Shown here: positions 43,957-51,899 of the stretch, in pieces
Position numbering within the stretch: position 1 is the stretch's first letter
Layout: the number at the start of each line of letters is the position of its first letter
From: RGIG5579 sp045597125
GTDB lineage: Bacteria; Bacillota; Clostridia; Oscillospirales; SIG627
DNA: 64,000 nt
Direction of reading: 5' to 3'
Assembly (NCBI GenBank): GCA_045597125.1
Contig: JAZODR010000013.1
Location: 1 to 64,000, forward strand
Program-made: the position numbers and the translations under genes
Notes under the pieces: generated by a model
What the model was told of the DNA's origin: nothing
Database searches by the model: none
What the model saw: only the letters and a program-made list of their open reading frames with translations

Positions 43957-44220
43957 ATGATTTCAAAAGAAGTAACTGTTTTGAACAGTGTGGGCTTACA
44001 TGCCAGACCTGCCACCTATTTCATTCAAAAAGCAAATAGCTACAAGAGCTCTCTTTGGGTAGAATGCGGCGATCACAGAGCCAATGCAAAATCTCTGTTG
44101 GGAATTCTTTCTCTGGGGATCACCAAGGGCACTCGTATCAACATCATTGCTGATGGTGCTGATGAAGCAGATGCGTTGGAGGGACTTTCCAATCTCATTC
44201 TCGCCGGCTTCAACGATTGA
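43957..44220 (+). CDS. ptsH: HPr phosphocarrier protein
   Basis: 87-aa PTS phosphocarrier. His15 is present in SVGLHARPA (the site phosphorylated by enzyme I), and Ser46 in NAKSLLGILSLG (the HPr kinase site used in carbon catabolite control). Having His15 it is HPr, not Crh. AAGGAGC precedes the ATG at 43957. No enzyme I or II gene is in the window; the gene is a single unit between promoter and terminator. Confidence 0.93.
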   Translation: MISKEVTVLNSVGLHARPATYFIQKANSYKSSLWVECGDHRANAKSLLGILSLGITKGTRINIIADGADEADALEGLSNLILAGFND

Positions 44221-44225
44221 TTGTC

Positions 44226-44263
44226 ACCGCCTGCCTCCATTGGGGCAGGCGGTATCTTTTTTT
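44226..44263 (+). terminator. Intrinsic terminator between ptsH and uvrC
   Basis: ACCGCCTGCC / GGCAGGCGGT stem, 8-base loop, then ATC and a T7 run. uvrC starts 10 bases later. Confidence 0.9.
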
Positions 44264-44273
44264 GGGAGAAAAT

Positions 44274-46133
44274 ATGAAGGAATATATTCCGCAAAAGCTT
44301 TCTTTTGAAAAGCTGTTGGAAAAGGCGAAAAGCCTTCCTCCTCGCCCGGGTATCTATATGTTCTTTGACGCTCGCGGTGAGATTATCTATGTAGGAAAAA
44401 GTCGTGCCTTGAAAAACCGCGTGTTGAGTTACTTTCAAAACGCGGGGCGGCATTCTGCCAAAACGGAAAAATTGGTTCGTACGGCACGGGATTTTCAAAC
44501 CATTGTTACGGCAGATGAAAGAGAAGCTCTCATCCTTGAAAATGAAAAGATAAAGCTCCACAAACCGAAATTTAATATCCGTCTGAAGGATGATAAGGAT
44601 TACCCCTATGTTCGCTTGTCCGTGGGCGAAGCGTATCCACGTCTCAGCTTTGCCCATCGCAAAGAAAAAAAGGGGGATACCTCCCGCTATTTCGGTCCAT
44701 TCAGTTCATCCGGCGCGGTTCGCCTTGCTATTGATACTGCCAACAAGATTTTTCAGCTTCCTATCTGTCGGAGAAAATTTCCGCAGGAGATTGGGAAAAA
44801 TCGTCCCTGTCTTTATTATCAGATGGGTCGCTGTATTGGGGTTTGCACGGGAAAAGTAACGGAAGAGGAATATGCTCGCAGACTGGAGAATGTAATCCTC
44901 TTTTTCAAAAATGACAATAAAAAAATTATCGCTTCTTTGGAACAGGAGATGAATTATGCTTCTGAGCAAATGGAGTTTGAACGTGCGGCAGCGATTCGAG
45001 ATCGCATTCGCGCATTGACCACTCTTTCCGGCAAAAAACAAGTGGTGAAGGATTTGCATTTTCATGCCGATGTGTTTGGATTTTTCTCCGATGATCTGGG
45101 AGGGTGTATCAATCTGCTTTCCGTACGTGAGGGAAGAGTGGCAGACAGTACCAATTATCATTTCGGCGCAGATGAGATTTTGTCACCTGACAGTTTCTCC
45201 TCATTTCTTTTCTCCCTTTATCGCGGTAGGGAGTTTTTGCCCAAGCAGATTTTGATTCCCAAGGACCTTTGGAGTCAGGAGATTTCTCTTCTTGAAAAGA
45301 CTTTGTTTTCCGAAAAGATTCGTTTTCATCGACCTGAGCGGGGAGAAGGCAGAGCGCTTGTTGCCATGGCAAACGAAAATGCCCGCGCGGCGGCGCTTCA
45401 CCGCCGCGCAATGTATGAAAAGGATGAGGCGGTTTTGGTATCTCTTGCTTCCTTGCTATCCTTGGAATGCTTGCCACAGAGAATTGAAAGTATCGACATT
45501 TCCAATTCCGGTACCTCTTCTGTCTATGCGGGAATCATTACAATTGAGAATGCCCGCTTTTTGAAACGGGCATATAAAAGTTTTTCCATTGATTTGGAGC
45601 ATCCCGATGATACCGCTTGTATGTATGAGGCGATGTATCGAAGAGTCAAACGTTTTTTGGACGGCGACCAAGCTTTTGCGCCCCTTCCGGATTTGATTTT
45701 GGTGGATGGTGCCGAAGGGCAGGTCCATGCGGTGCAAAAGGCTTTGAAAGAGCTGGGGGTGGTAATCCCTGTTTTCGGTATGGTTAAGGATGCTTTCCAT
45801 AAAACAAGGTGTCTTACCGATGGGGAAAGGGAAATCTCCATAGCCTTTGATCCTGCCGTATTTCAATTTATTTATGGGATTCAGGAGGAGGTTCATCGCT
45901 TTTCTCTGTCACGAATGGATGCAAAACGGAGAAAGAGTGTGAAGCGTTCCGTTTTGTGCGATATTGAGGGGATTGGAGAAAAGAAAGCTACGCTTTTAAT
46001 GAAATCGTTTAAAAGTTTGCGTGCAGTGAAAGAAGCACAGACGGATGAATTGTCCGCCGTTAGAGGGATATCTCGAAAGGATGCAGAAGCCATCTATCAA
46101 CATTTCAGAAAGAAAAAGGAAACAGAATTATGA
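44274..46133 (+). CDS. uvrC: Excinuclease ABC subunit C
   Basis: 619-aa nucleotide excision repair nuclease. GIY-YIG domain (PGIYMFFDARGEIIYVGKSR) makes the 3' cut; a UVR domain (ASEQMEFERAAAIRDRIRAL) binds UvrB; an RNase H-like domain (ESIDISNSGTS; ILVDGAEGQVH) makes the 5' cut; tandem HhH motifs lie at the end (IEGIGEKKATLLMKSF; VRGISRKDAEAIYQHF). The ATG at 44274 has GGGAGAA upstream. uvrA and uvrB are not in the window. Confidence 0.97.
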   Translation: MKEYIPQKLSFEKLLEKAKSLPPRPGIYMFFDARGEIIYVGKSRALKNRVLSYFQNAGRHSAKTEKLVRTARDFQTIVTADEREALILENEKIKLHKPKFNIRLKDDKDYPYVRLSVGEAYPRLSFAHRKEKKGDTSRYFGPFSSSGAVRLAIDTANKIFQLPICRRKFPQEIGKNRPCLYYQMGRCIGVCTGKVTEEEYARRLENVILFFKNDNKKIIASLEQEMNYASEQMEFERAAAIRDRIRALTTLSGKKQVVKDLHFHADVFGFFSDDLGGCINLLSVREGRVADSTNYHFGADEILSPDSFSSFLFSLYRGREFLPKQILIPKDLWSQEISLLEKTLFSEKIRFHRPERGEGRALVAMANENARAAALHRRAMYEKDEAVLVSLASLLSLECLPQRIESIDISNSGTSSVYAGIITIENARFLKRAYKSFSIDLEHPDDTACMYEAMYRRVKRFLDGDQAFAPLPDLILVDGAEGQVHAVQKALKELGVVIPVFGMVKDAFHKTRCLTDGEREISIAFDPAVFQFIYGIQEEVHRFSLSRMDAKRRKSVKRSVLCDIEGIGEKKATLLMKSFKSLRAVKEAQTDELSAVRGISRKDAEAIYQHFRKKKETEL

Positions 46134-46714
46134 TGAGAATTATTACGGGAAAGGCAAAGGGAGTCAGACTGAATACTTTGCCCGGAGATGCGGTGCGCCC
46201 CACTACGGAAATGGCCAAAGAGGGGATTTTCAGTGCAATCCAGTTTGATCTTACAGAGAAGAGCTTTTTGGACCTTTTTGCAGGATCGGGACAGATGGGG
46301 CTGGAAGCCGTTAGTCGCGGTGCAAAAAATGCAGTGTTTGTGGATGCTTCCGAGGATTCTATTAAGATCGTACGCAAAAATGTGGAGAAAACAGGTTTTC
46401 AGTCGCAGACGAAGGTGATTCGCAGCGAATATGGCGAATTTATCAAAGCTGCCGGGAAGAGGGGGATGAAATTTGATTTCATTTTTGCCGACCCTCCTTA
46501 TGAAAAGGATTTGACTGCGGAGCTGATTAAGCGCTTGGTGAGAGCTGAGCTCTTGAATCCCGGTGGATTGATGATGCTGGAAACGGCGGCGGACTCTTTG
46601 GATGAATCGAAAATCCCCGAAGGGGTACGTCAGCAGCTTGAGAGCATCAAGCAGTATAAGTTTTCTAAGTGTTATGTGTACTTTGTTAAAATGAAGAAAG
46701 AAGAAATTGAATGA
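46130..46714 (+). CDS. rsmD: 16S rRNA (guanine966-N2)-methyltransferase RsmD
   Basis: 194-aa RsmD. MMRIITGKAKGVRLNTLPGD and RPTTEMAKEGIFSAI are the family start, FLDLFAGSGQMGLEAVSRG the SAM site, and FIFADPPYEKD the catalytic motif. It overlaps uvrC and coaD by four bases each, giving a tight uvrC-rsmD-coaD operon. Confidence 0.95.
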   Translation: MMRIITGKAKGVRLNTLPGDAVRPTTEMAKEGIFSAIQFDLTEKSFLDLFAGSGQMGLEAVSRGAKNAVFVDASEDSIKIVRKNVEKTGFQSQTKVIRSEYGEFIKAAGKRGMKFDFIFADPPYEKDLTAELIKRLVRAELLNPGGLMMLETAADSLDESKIPEGVRQQLESIKQYKFSKCYVYFVKMKKEEIE

Positions 46715-47184
46715 AAAAGATTGCAGTATGCCCGGGAAGTTTTGACCCGGTGACATTGGGACATGTGGATATTGCCCGTCGCGCCGCAAAACTCTTTGGT
46801 GCTTGTCGCGTGGTTGTTATGAACAATCGGGAAAAGGAGTATCTTTTTTCTTTGGAGGAACGCTTTCATTTGTGCCGGTTGGCATTTTCCGAGGATGAAA
46901 ATATTACGGTTGATTGTTCCGAGGGAATGTTATATGAGTATCTTGCTACCTTGGACGAGCCTGTTCTGGTAAAGGGAGTCCGTAACGAAACGGATTACCT
47001 TTATGAAAAAAATATGGCACAGTTTAATTTCGCTCATAGTGGTGTGGAAACCTTGTATCTGGATGCGTCCGAGAAATTTGAAATGCTCAGCGCTACACAA
47101 GTGCGTGAAAAAATAGCGAAAAAGGAGGACCTTTCGGGGGATTTGCCGACAGAAGTGGTAAAATTTTTGCGGAACAAAATGTAA
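46711..47184 (+). CDS. coaD: Phosphopantetheine adenylyltransferase
   Basis: 157-aa enzyme of coenzyme A synthesis (4'-phosphopantetheine + ATP to dephospho-CoA). CPGSFDPVTLGHVDIARR carries the HxGH-type site as T-x-GH, and LSATQVREKIAKKEDLSG is the C-terminal substrate block (ISSTxVR in most). The rsmD-coaD pair is a standard order. Confidence 0.96.
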   Translation: MKKIAVCPGSFDPVTLGHVDIARRAAKLFGACRVVVMNNREKEYLFSLEERFHLCRLAFSEDENITVDCSEGMLYEYLATLDEPVLVKGVRNETDYLYEKNMAQFNFAHSGVETLYLDASEKFEMLSATQVREKIAKKEDLSGDLPTEVVKFLRNKM

Positions 47185-47221
47185 ACATTTTGTGAACAGG
47201 AGATTTTCCGTCTATAAACTA

Positions 47222-47250
47222 TTGAAATTATTGAAATACTCTGCTAAAAT
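47222..47250 (+). promoter_or_regulatory. Sigma-A promoter of the division and cell wall cluster
   Basis: TTGAAA (47222-47227), 17-base spacer, TAAAAT (47245-47250). It directly abuts the MraZ-type repeats. Confidence 0.65.
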
Positions 47251-47286
47251 GGGTGTCAGTAGGGTGAAAAGTGGTAAAAAGTGGGA
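47250..47286 (+). promoter_or_regulatory. Probable MraZ operator (four GGG/TGG direct repeats)
   Basis: TGGGT (47250), AGGGT (47261), TGGTA (47272) and TGGGA (47282) are spaced 11, 11 and 10 bases apart. This matches the helical-turn TGGGN repeats bound by MraZ upstream of its own gene in other bacteria. They begin at the last base of the -10 box, fitting autorepression. Confidence 0.65.
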
Positions 47287-47360
47287 TGAATACCTGCCTT
47301 TTATCGTCTTTTCCTGTGATTCCCATTTTGGGAGAGTATTTTTTGTTGGGAGGTGAGCCT

Positions 47361-47795
47361 GTGAGTCGCTCTTTTTTAGGTGAATATAAGTGCAGCGCGG
47401 ATGCGAAGGGCAGATTGATGGTTCCTTCCAAACTGAGAGAGTGTTTCCCCGAAGGGGAGCAGATTTATTTGGTTCGCTCTCTGGACCGTTGCATCAATTT
47501 ATATACGGAAAGCCGTTGGAATGTTTTTGAAGAAAAGATTCTGACTCTTCCTGAAACCGAGTCGCGCGAGGTTCGCCGCTTTTTCTATTCCTCTATGCAG
47601 GAAGCGGAGCCGGACGGACAGGGAAGAATTCTTCTTCCGGTTGGCCTGAGAGAGTATGCGGGTATTACCAAAGCAGTGATTGTTCTGGGTTGTGGTGACC
47701 ATGTGGAATTGTGGGATGAAGAAAGCTACCGCGATTATACCGAAAAAGTGCGTACCGCTTCCGTAGAGGATATTTTGCGGAGGAACGGATTATAA
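47361..47795 (+). CDS. mraZ: Transcriptional regulator MraZ
   Basis: 144-aa AbrB-fold regulator heading the cell wall cluster. Two MraZ domains: FLGEYKCSADAKGRLMVPSK at the start and SMQEAEPDGQGRILLPVGL in the second half. The GTG at 47361 has GGGAGG upstream and gives the standard length; the longer frame from 47271 covers the operator repeats. It overlaps rsmH by one base. Confidence 0.95.
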   Translation: MSRSFLGEYKCSADAKGRLMVPSKLRECFPEGEQIYLVRSLDRCINLYTESRWNVFEEKILTLPETESREVRRFFYSSMQEAEPDGQGRILLPVGLREYAGITKAVIVLGCGDHVELWDEESYRDYTEKVRTASVEDILRRNGL

Positions 47796-48727
47796 TGGCA
47801 TTTGCGCACAAGCCTGTTCTCTTTTATGAAACGGTGGACGGATTGAACGTGAAGCCGGACGGCGTTTACATTGATTGCACTTTGGGCGGAGCAGGACATT
47901 CCTCTCTGGTGTTGTCCAAGCTTACAACGGGCAAACTTATTTGTTTGGATCAGGATATAGCCGCCATTGAAAATGCAAAAAAGGTATTAGCACCCTACGA
48001 GGGAAAATATCAATTGGTTCATACCAATTTTGAACGTGTAGGCGAAGTTATCGCCGAACTTTGTCCCGACGGTATTGACGGGGCGATGATTGATCTGGGT
48101 GTTTCCTCTTATCAACTGGATACTCCCGAGCGAGGCTTTTCTTATCATTATGACGCACCACTTGATATGCGTATGGATACGGATGCGCCGCTGAGCGCCA
48201 AGGAAGTGGTGAACACTTATTCTCAATCCGATCTTTGTCGTATTTTGGCAGATTACGGAGAAGAAAAACGCGCAAGCGCCATTGCCCGTGCCATAGCAAA
48301 GGCGAGAGAACAAAAGCCTATTGAAACTACGTTGGAGCTTGCCGAGATTATTAAGAATGCTTTTCCGCCGAAAGAACGTTTTGAGGGAAAACACCCTGCA
48401 AGAAGGAGTTTTCAGGCAATTCGTATTGAGGTGAATCGTGAGTTAGATATTATTCCGCGCACCTTGGACCAGCTTGTAGCGGGTTTGAAAAAAGGCGGCA
48501 GACTTTGTGTCATTACCTTTCATTCATTGGAAGATCGAGTAGTCAAGGAGAGCATTAAGGGATATACCAACGGTTGTACTTGTCCGAGAGATTTTCCTGT
48601 TTGTGTATGTGGATTTCAACCCAGCTTGATCAATTTGACTCGTAAACCCATTGTCCCATCAAAAAAAGAGGAAGAAGAAAATCCGCGAAGCAGAAGTGCA
48701 AAATTGAGAATCGCGGAGAAATGCTAA
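47795..48727 (+). CDS. rsmH: 16S rRNA (cytosine1402-N4)-methyltransferase RsmH
   Basis: 310-aa RsmH (MraW). HKPVLFYETVDGLNVKPDGV and the SAM motif DCTLGGAGHSSLVL lead; then DGAMIDLGVSSYQLD, KHPARRSFQAIRIEVNREL, and the C-terminal RSRSAKLRIAEK. Second gene of the cluster in the standard position. Confidence 0.97.
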   Translation: MAFAHKPVLFYETVDGLNVKPDGVYIDCTLGGAGHSSLVLSKLTTGKLICLDQDIAAIENAKKVLAPYEGKYQLVHTNFERVGEVIAELCPDGIDGAMIDLGVSSYQLDTPERGFSYHYDAPLDMRMDTDAPLSAKEVVNTYSQSDLCRILADYGEEKRASAIARAIAKAREQKPIETTLELAEIIKNAFPPKERFEGKHPARRSFQAIRIEVNRELDIIPRTLDQLVAGLKKGGRLCVITFHSLEDRVVKESIKGYTNGCTCPRDFPVCVCGFQPSLINLTRKPIVPSKKEEEENPRSRSAKLRIAEKC

Positions 48728-48751
48728 ACGATATTTTTACGGAGGATCGCC

Positions 48752-49408
48752 ATGGATACAATGTATCGCAGAAAAGGACAAAAAGTAAAAGATACTGCAG
48801 ATACCGCTAAGACCCGTGAGCGGAACCGTCACGCTGCGGACGATTATGATCCTAAGGTTCGTCCGAGAGAGACGCATCCCGATTTCGTGGATTCCAAAAA
48901 GCGCATCAAAAGAAACTTAAGCCAATTGAATAAAACAATGGTAGATCATCCCGTGGCAGTAAAAGAGGAAGCTGCATCAGAACTGAGTGAGGACAGAGGT
49001 GCGAGAGTAAGGTCGATTTCCATTGCTTCCTCCGTTCCCATTCCTTTCGCCTTCTTGTTTTCCCTGATTGTAGTCACCGCGGTTTTGATGTACTCGATTT
49101 CATTGTTTGTCCAGGTGCAGGAGTATTCGCGTTCCATTGACGAAATGGAAAGCCGTATTGCTGAACTGAAAGAGGAAACTACTCGTCTTGAAGTTCAACT
49201 GGAGAGCAAGTACGATCTGGGCGAGGTGGAACGCATCGCAACGCAGGAGTACGGAATGGTGGTTTCATCCACTTTGCCGAAAAAGTATATTTCGGTTTCC
49301 GAGGAAGAGGATTCTTGGATGGAAACGGAAAAGGAGGCGCCGGAGGAAAGCTTTTTGGAGCAGATTATTTCCGGTGTTCGTAAATTCCTCGGCAAAAATG
49401 AGGAATAA
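48752..49408 (+). CDS. ftsL: FtsL/DivIC-like division protein
   Basis: 218-aa single-pass membrane protein. A charged cytoplasmic region of about 95 residues, rich in Lys, Arg and Asp, is much longer than usual. One membrane helix (about residues 97-118, PIPFAFLFSLIVVTAVLMYS) follows. An external coiled coil (VQEYSRSIDEMESRIAELKE; TTRLEVQLES) and the FtsL/DivIC-like block VERIATQEYGMV complete it. Position between rsmH and the PBP gene supports FtsL. It should act with FtsQ at the septum. Confidence 0.8.
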   Translation: MDTMYRRKGQKVKDTADTAKTRERNRHAADDYDPKVRPRETHPDFVDSKKRIKRNLSQLNKTMVDHPVAVKEEAASELSEDRGARVRSISIASSVPIPFAFLFSLIVVTAVLMYSISLFVQVQEYSRSIDEMESRIAELKEETTRLEVQLESKYDLGEVERIATQEYGMVVSSTLPKKYISVSEEEDSWMETEKEAPEESFLEQIISGVRKFLGKNEE

Positions 49409-49457
49409 CAGCAATGACTTTGGAATAATTATACAAAAAGAGATGTCGCGACAAAGC

Positions 49458-49485
49458 GGAGTAAAGGTAATCCTTTACTCCTTTT
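49458..49485 (+). terminator. Hairpin between ftsL and the PBP gene
   Basis: Perfect 10-bp stem GGAGTAAAGG / CCTTTACTCC, 4-base loop, then TTTT. It looks like a weak intrinsic terminator or attenuator inside the cluster. Confidence 0.6.
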
Positions 49486-49539
49486 GCCCTTTCAATACGT
49501 TGGAATTTTCTCGATGATTATCGTAAAAAGGAGAGAAAA

Positions 49540-51882
49540 ATGTCAGATCATTTGCAGACCGGACGACTAAAATTGAATAAACGATGCAATTTTATTTTTG
49601 TGCTTTTTATCGTTGCTGCTTTGATTTTGGCTGTGAGACTTTTTTATTTGCAGGTAATCAATTTCGACCAGTATCAATCCAATACGGTCAATCAGTATAC
49701 CAAGACCAATATAATCAAGGCGAAACGGGGAACTATTTACGATCGAAATATGAAGGTGCTTGCTATTAGTACCCCTGTTGAGCGTGTATTCATTTCTCCC
49801 AATACCATTCCCAACTGCTCCGTCGCGGAATACGTGGAAATGGTTGTGGAAAAGGTGAAAAAGGACGAGGAGAAAAAAGAACTGAGAACTGAGCTCCTCG
49901 GTATGTTTGAAAATACGGGTATTTCCGTAAAGGAAGATATAGCACGGGAACTTTCCGCTACGCTTGGTGTCACCAAGGAAATGGTATTGGAGCGAGCAGC
50001 GAAAGAGAAGCGTGCCGATGAAACTATCAAAAAGCAGGTGGAGCTGGAAGTAACGGCAAAACTAAAAGAGATGGTGGCAAATAAGAGATATTCTTCTTTT
50101 ATTCACTTTTCCGAAGAGGCAAAGCGCTACTATCCTTACGGTGCTCTTGCAAGTCACGTAATCGGTTTTACCGGTACGGAAGGCTACGGTCTTTCCGGTG
50201 TAGAGGTGTATTATAATACGCTGCTTTCCGGTGAAGACGGCAAGGTCATTTCTGCAAAAGACGGTGTGGGCAACGATATGAGCACCAAGTATGAAAGCTA
50301 TATTGACGCCGTGGACGGCACCGATATTATGCTCACTGTTGACTGGACATGTCAAAGCATTTTGGAAAAGTATTTAAATGAGGCTTTGGAGGATACGGGC
50401 GCCAGAAACCGAGTTTGCGGAATTATTATGGACGTGAATACAGGTGAAATTTTGGGTATGTCCACAAAGCCCGATTTTGATTTGAACGATCCCTATACCA
50501 TGGACGCGGTTTCTCAGGCATTGATTGACGCCTTTGAAGGTACCGATGAGGAAAAAAATACCCTTCGGGTGAACCTATTAACGGAGCTTTGGAAAAATAA
50601 AAGCGTTACTGAGCTTTACGAGCCGGGTTCTACCTTTAAAATCATTACCTCAGCTATGGTAATGGAGGAAAATCTGGTAACTGCTACAGAAAAATTTAAT
50701 TGCACCGGAGCCATTAAGATTCCGGGATTGCAACAACCTATCCATTGCCATAAGCGTCAGGGTCATGGAAGTTTGACCTTCGAAGGTGCTCTGGGATATT
50801 CTTGTAACCCCTTCTTCGTAACGATGAGTCAGCGTCTTGGTAAAGATCTTTTTTATAAGTATTACAAGGCATTTGGCTATAATGAAACCACTGAAGTCGA
50901 TATTTACGGCGAAGCGCGTAACCTGTTCTTCAATTTGGATTCTTTTTCCGGTGTTGATGCTGCCTGTGCAGCTTTCGGTCAGAACTTTAAGGTAACCCCC
51001 ATTTCGCACCTGCGCGCTATTTGCGCGGTAGCAAACGGTGGATATCTGGTTACTCCCCACGTGTTGAAGGCAAGTCTTGACGAAGACGGTAACGTGATTG
51101 AAAATTACGGCACGGAAACCAAGCGCCAAGTAGTCTCTACTGAAAATTGCAAGGTTATTTGGGACTATTTGTATCGAAGCGTATCCGAACAGGGCGGTAA
51201 CCGAAATGCAGCCGTTCCCGGATATAAAGTCGCAGCTAAAACCGGTACGTCCACCAAAACCGAAAAAAGTCAGGACGGATCAAAATTTTACGTTGCTTCT
51301 TGTGTTGCATTCGCACCTGCAGATCAGCCCGAGGTTGCCGTTATCGTTATCGTGGACGAGCCTGTGGGCAGTTACTATGGTTCAACCGTAGCGGCTCCTT
51401 ATGTAGCAAAGATTCTTTCCGAGGTGTTGCCATATCTGGGTATTGAGCCTGAATATACCGAAGAAGACAAGGCTTCCTTGGGCAATGTGATTGCTGATTA
51501 CAAAGGAAAGACCTTGACTACCGCAACGAACAATCTGCAAGCATTGAATTTGCAAGTGCAAATCGTAGGCAACGGTAGCCACGTGGTTTCTCAGTCACCT
51601 ATGGCAGGTACAATTTTGAGCAGTGGATCTACCGTGGTGCTTTACACGGAAGAGGGACTCAATACTCCTACTTGTACCGTTCCCAACGTATTGGGACTCA
51701 GTGCAGAAGCTGCAAATCGTGCTATTGTTAATGCAGGACTCAATATTGATATTGCAACGGGTACTATGGATAGCGTTGCCGGTGCTACTGCTATGAAACA
51801 AAGCATTCCGGCAGGGGAGAATGTTCTTCCCGGAACGGTGATTACCGTTGACTTCCGCCATTACAGTGGTGCGACCGACTAA
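49540..51882 (+). CDS. Class B penicillin-binding protein with PASTA domains
   Basis: 780-aa division or sporulation transpeptidase (FtsI/SpoVD type). N-terminal membrane helix (about residues 18-38), dimerization domain starting RGTIYDRNMKVLA, then the transpeptidase domain: S364-T-F-K367, S421-C-N423 and K567-T-G-T570. Two C-terminal PASTA domains lie after about residue 645. It crosslinks peptidoglycan outside the membrane. Sequence does not separate the vegetative (PBP2B/FtsI) from the spore (SpoVD) role; as the only PBP in the cluster, division is likely. Confidence 0.94.
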   Translation: MSDHLQTGRLKLNKRCNFIFVLFIVAALILAVRLFYLQVINFDQYQSNTVNQYTKTNIIKAKRGTIYDRNMKVLAISTPVERVFISPNTIPNCSVAEYVEMVVEKVKKDEEKKELRTELLGMFENTGISVKEDIARELSATLGVTKEMVLERAAKEKRADETIKKQVELEVTAKLKEMVANKRYSSFIHFSEEAKRYYPYGALASHVIGFTGTEGYGLSGVEVYYNTLLSGEDGKVISAKDGVGNDMSTKYESYIDAVDGTDIMLTVDWTCQSILEKYLNEALEDTGARNRVCGIIMDVNTGEILGMSTKPDFDLNDPYTMDAVSQALIDAFEGTDEEKNTLRVNLLTELWKNKSVTELYEPGSTFKIITSAMVMEENLVTATEKFNCTGAIKIPGLQQPIHCHKRQGHGSLTFEGALGYSCNPFFVTMSQRLGKDLFYKYYKAFGYNETTEVDIYGEARNLFFNLDSFSGVDAACAAFGQNFKVTPISHLRAICAVANGGYLVTPHVLKASLDEDGNVIENYGTETKRQVVSTENCKVIWDYLYRSVSEQGGNRNAAVPGYKVAAKTGTSTKTEKSQDGSKFYVASCVAFAPADQPEVAVIVIVDEPVGSYYGSTVAAPYVAKILSEVLPYLGIEPEYTEEDKASLGNVIADYKGKTLTTATNNLQALNLQVQIVGNGSHVVSQSPMAGTILSSGSTVVLYTEEGLNTPTCTVPNVLGLSAEAANRAIVNAGLNIDIATGTMDSVAGATAMKQSIPAGENVLPGTVITVDFRHYSGATD

Positions 51883-51899
51883 ATAACAGGAGAGCAGAA

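Noticed and set aside
47271..47360. Upstream extension of mraZ
   Set aside because: The segment carries the MraZ operator repeats, and homologues start at the FLGEY block after 47361.
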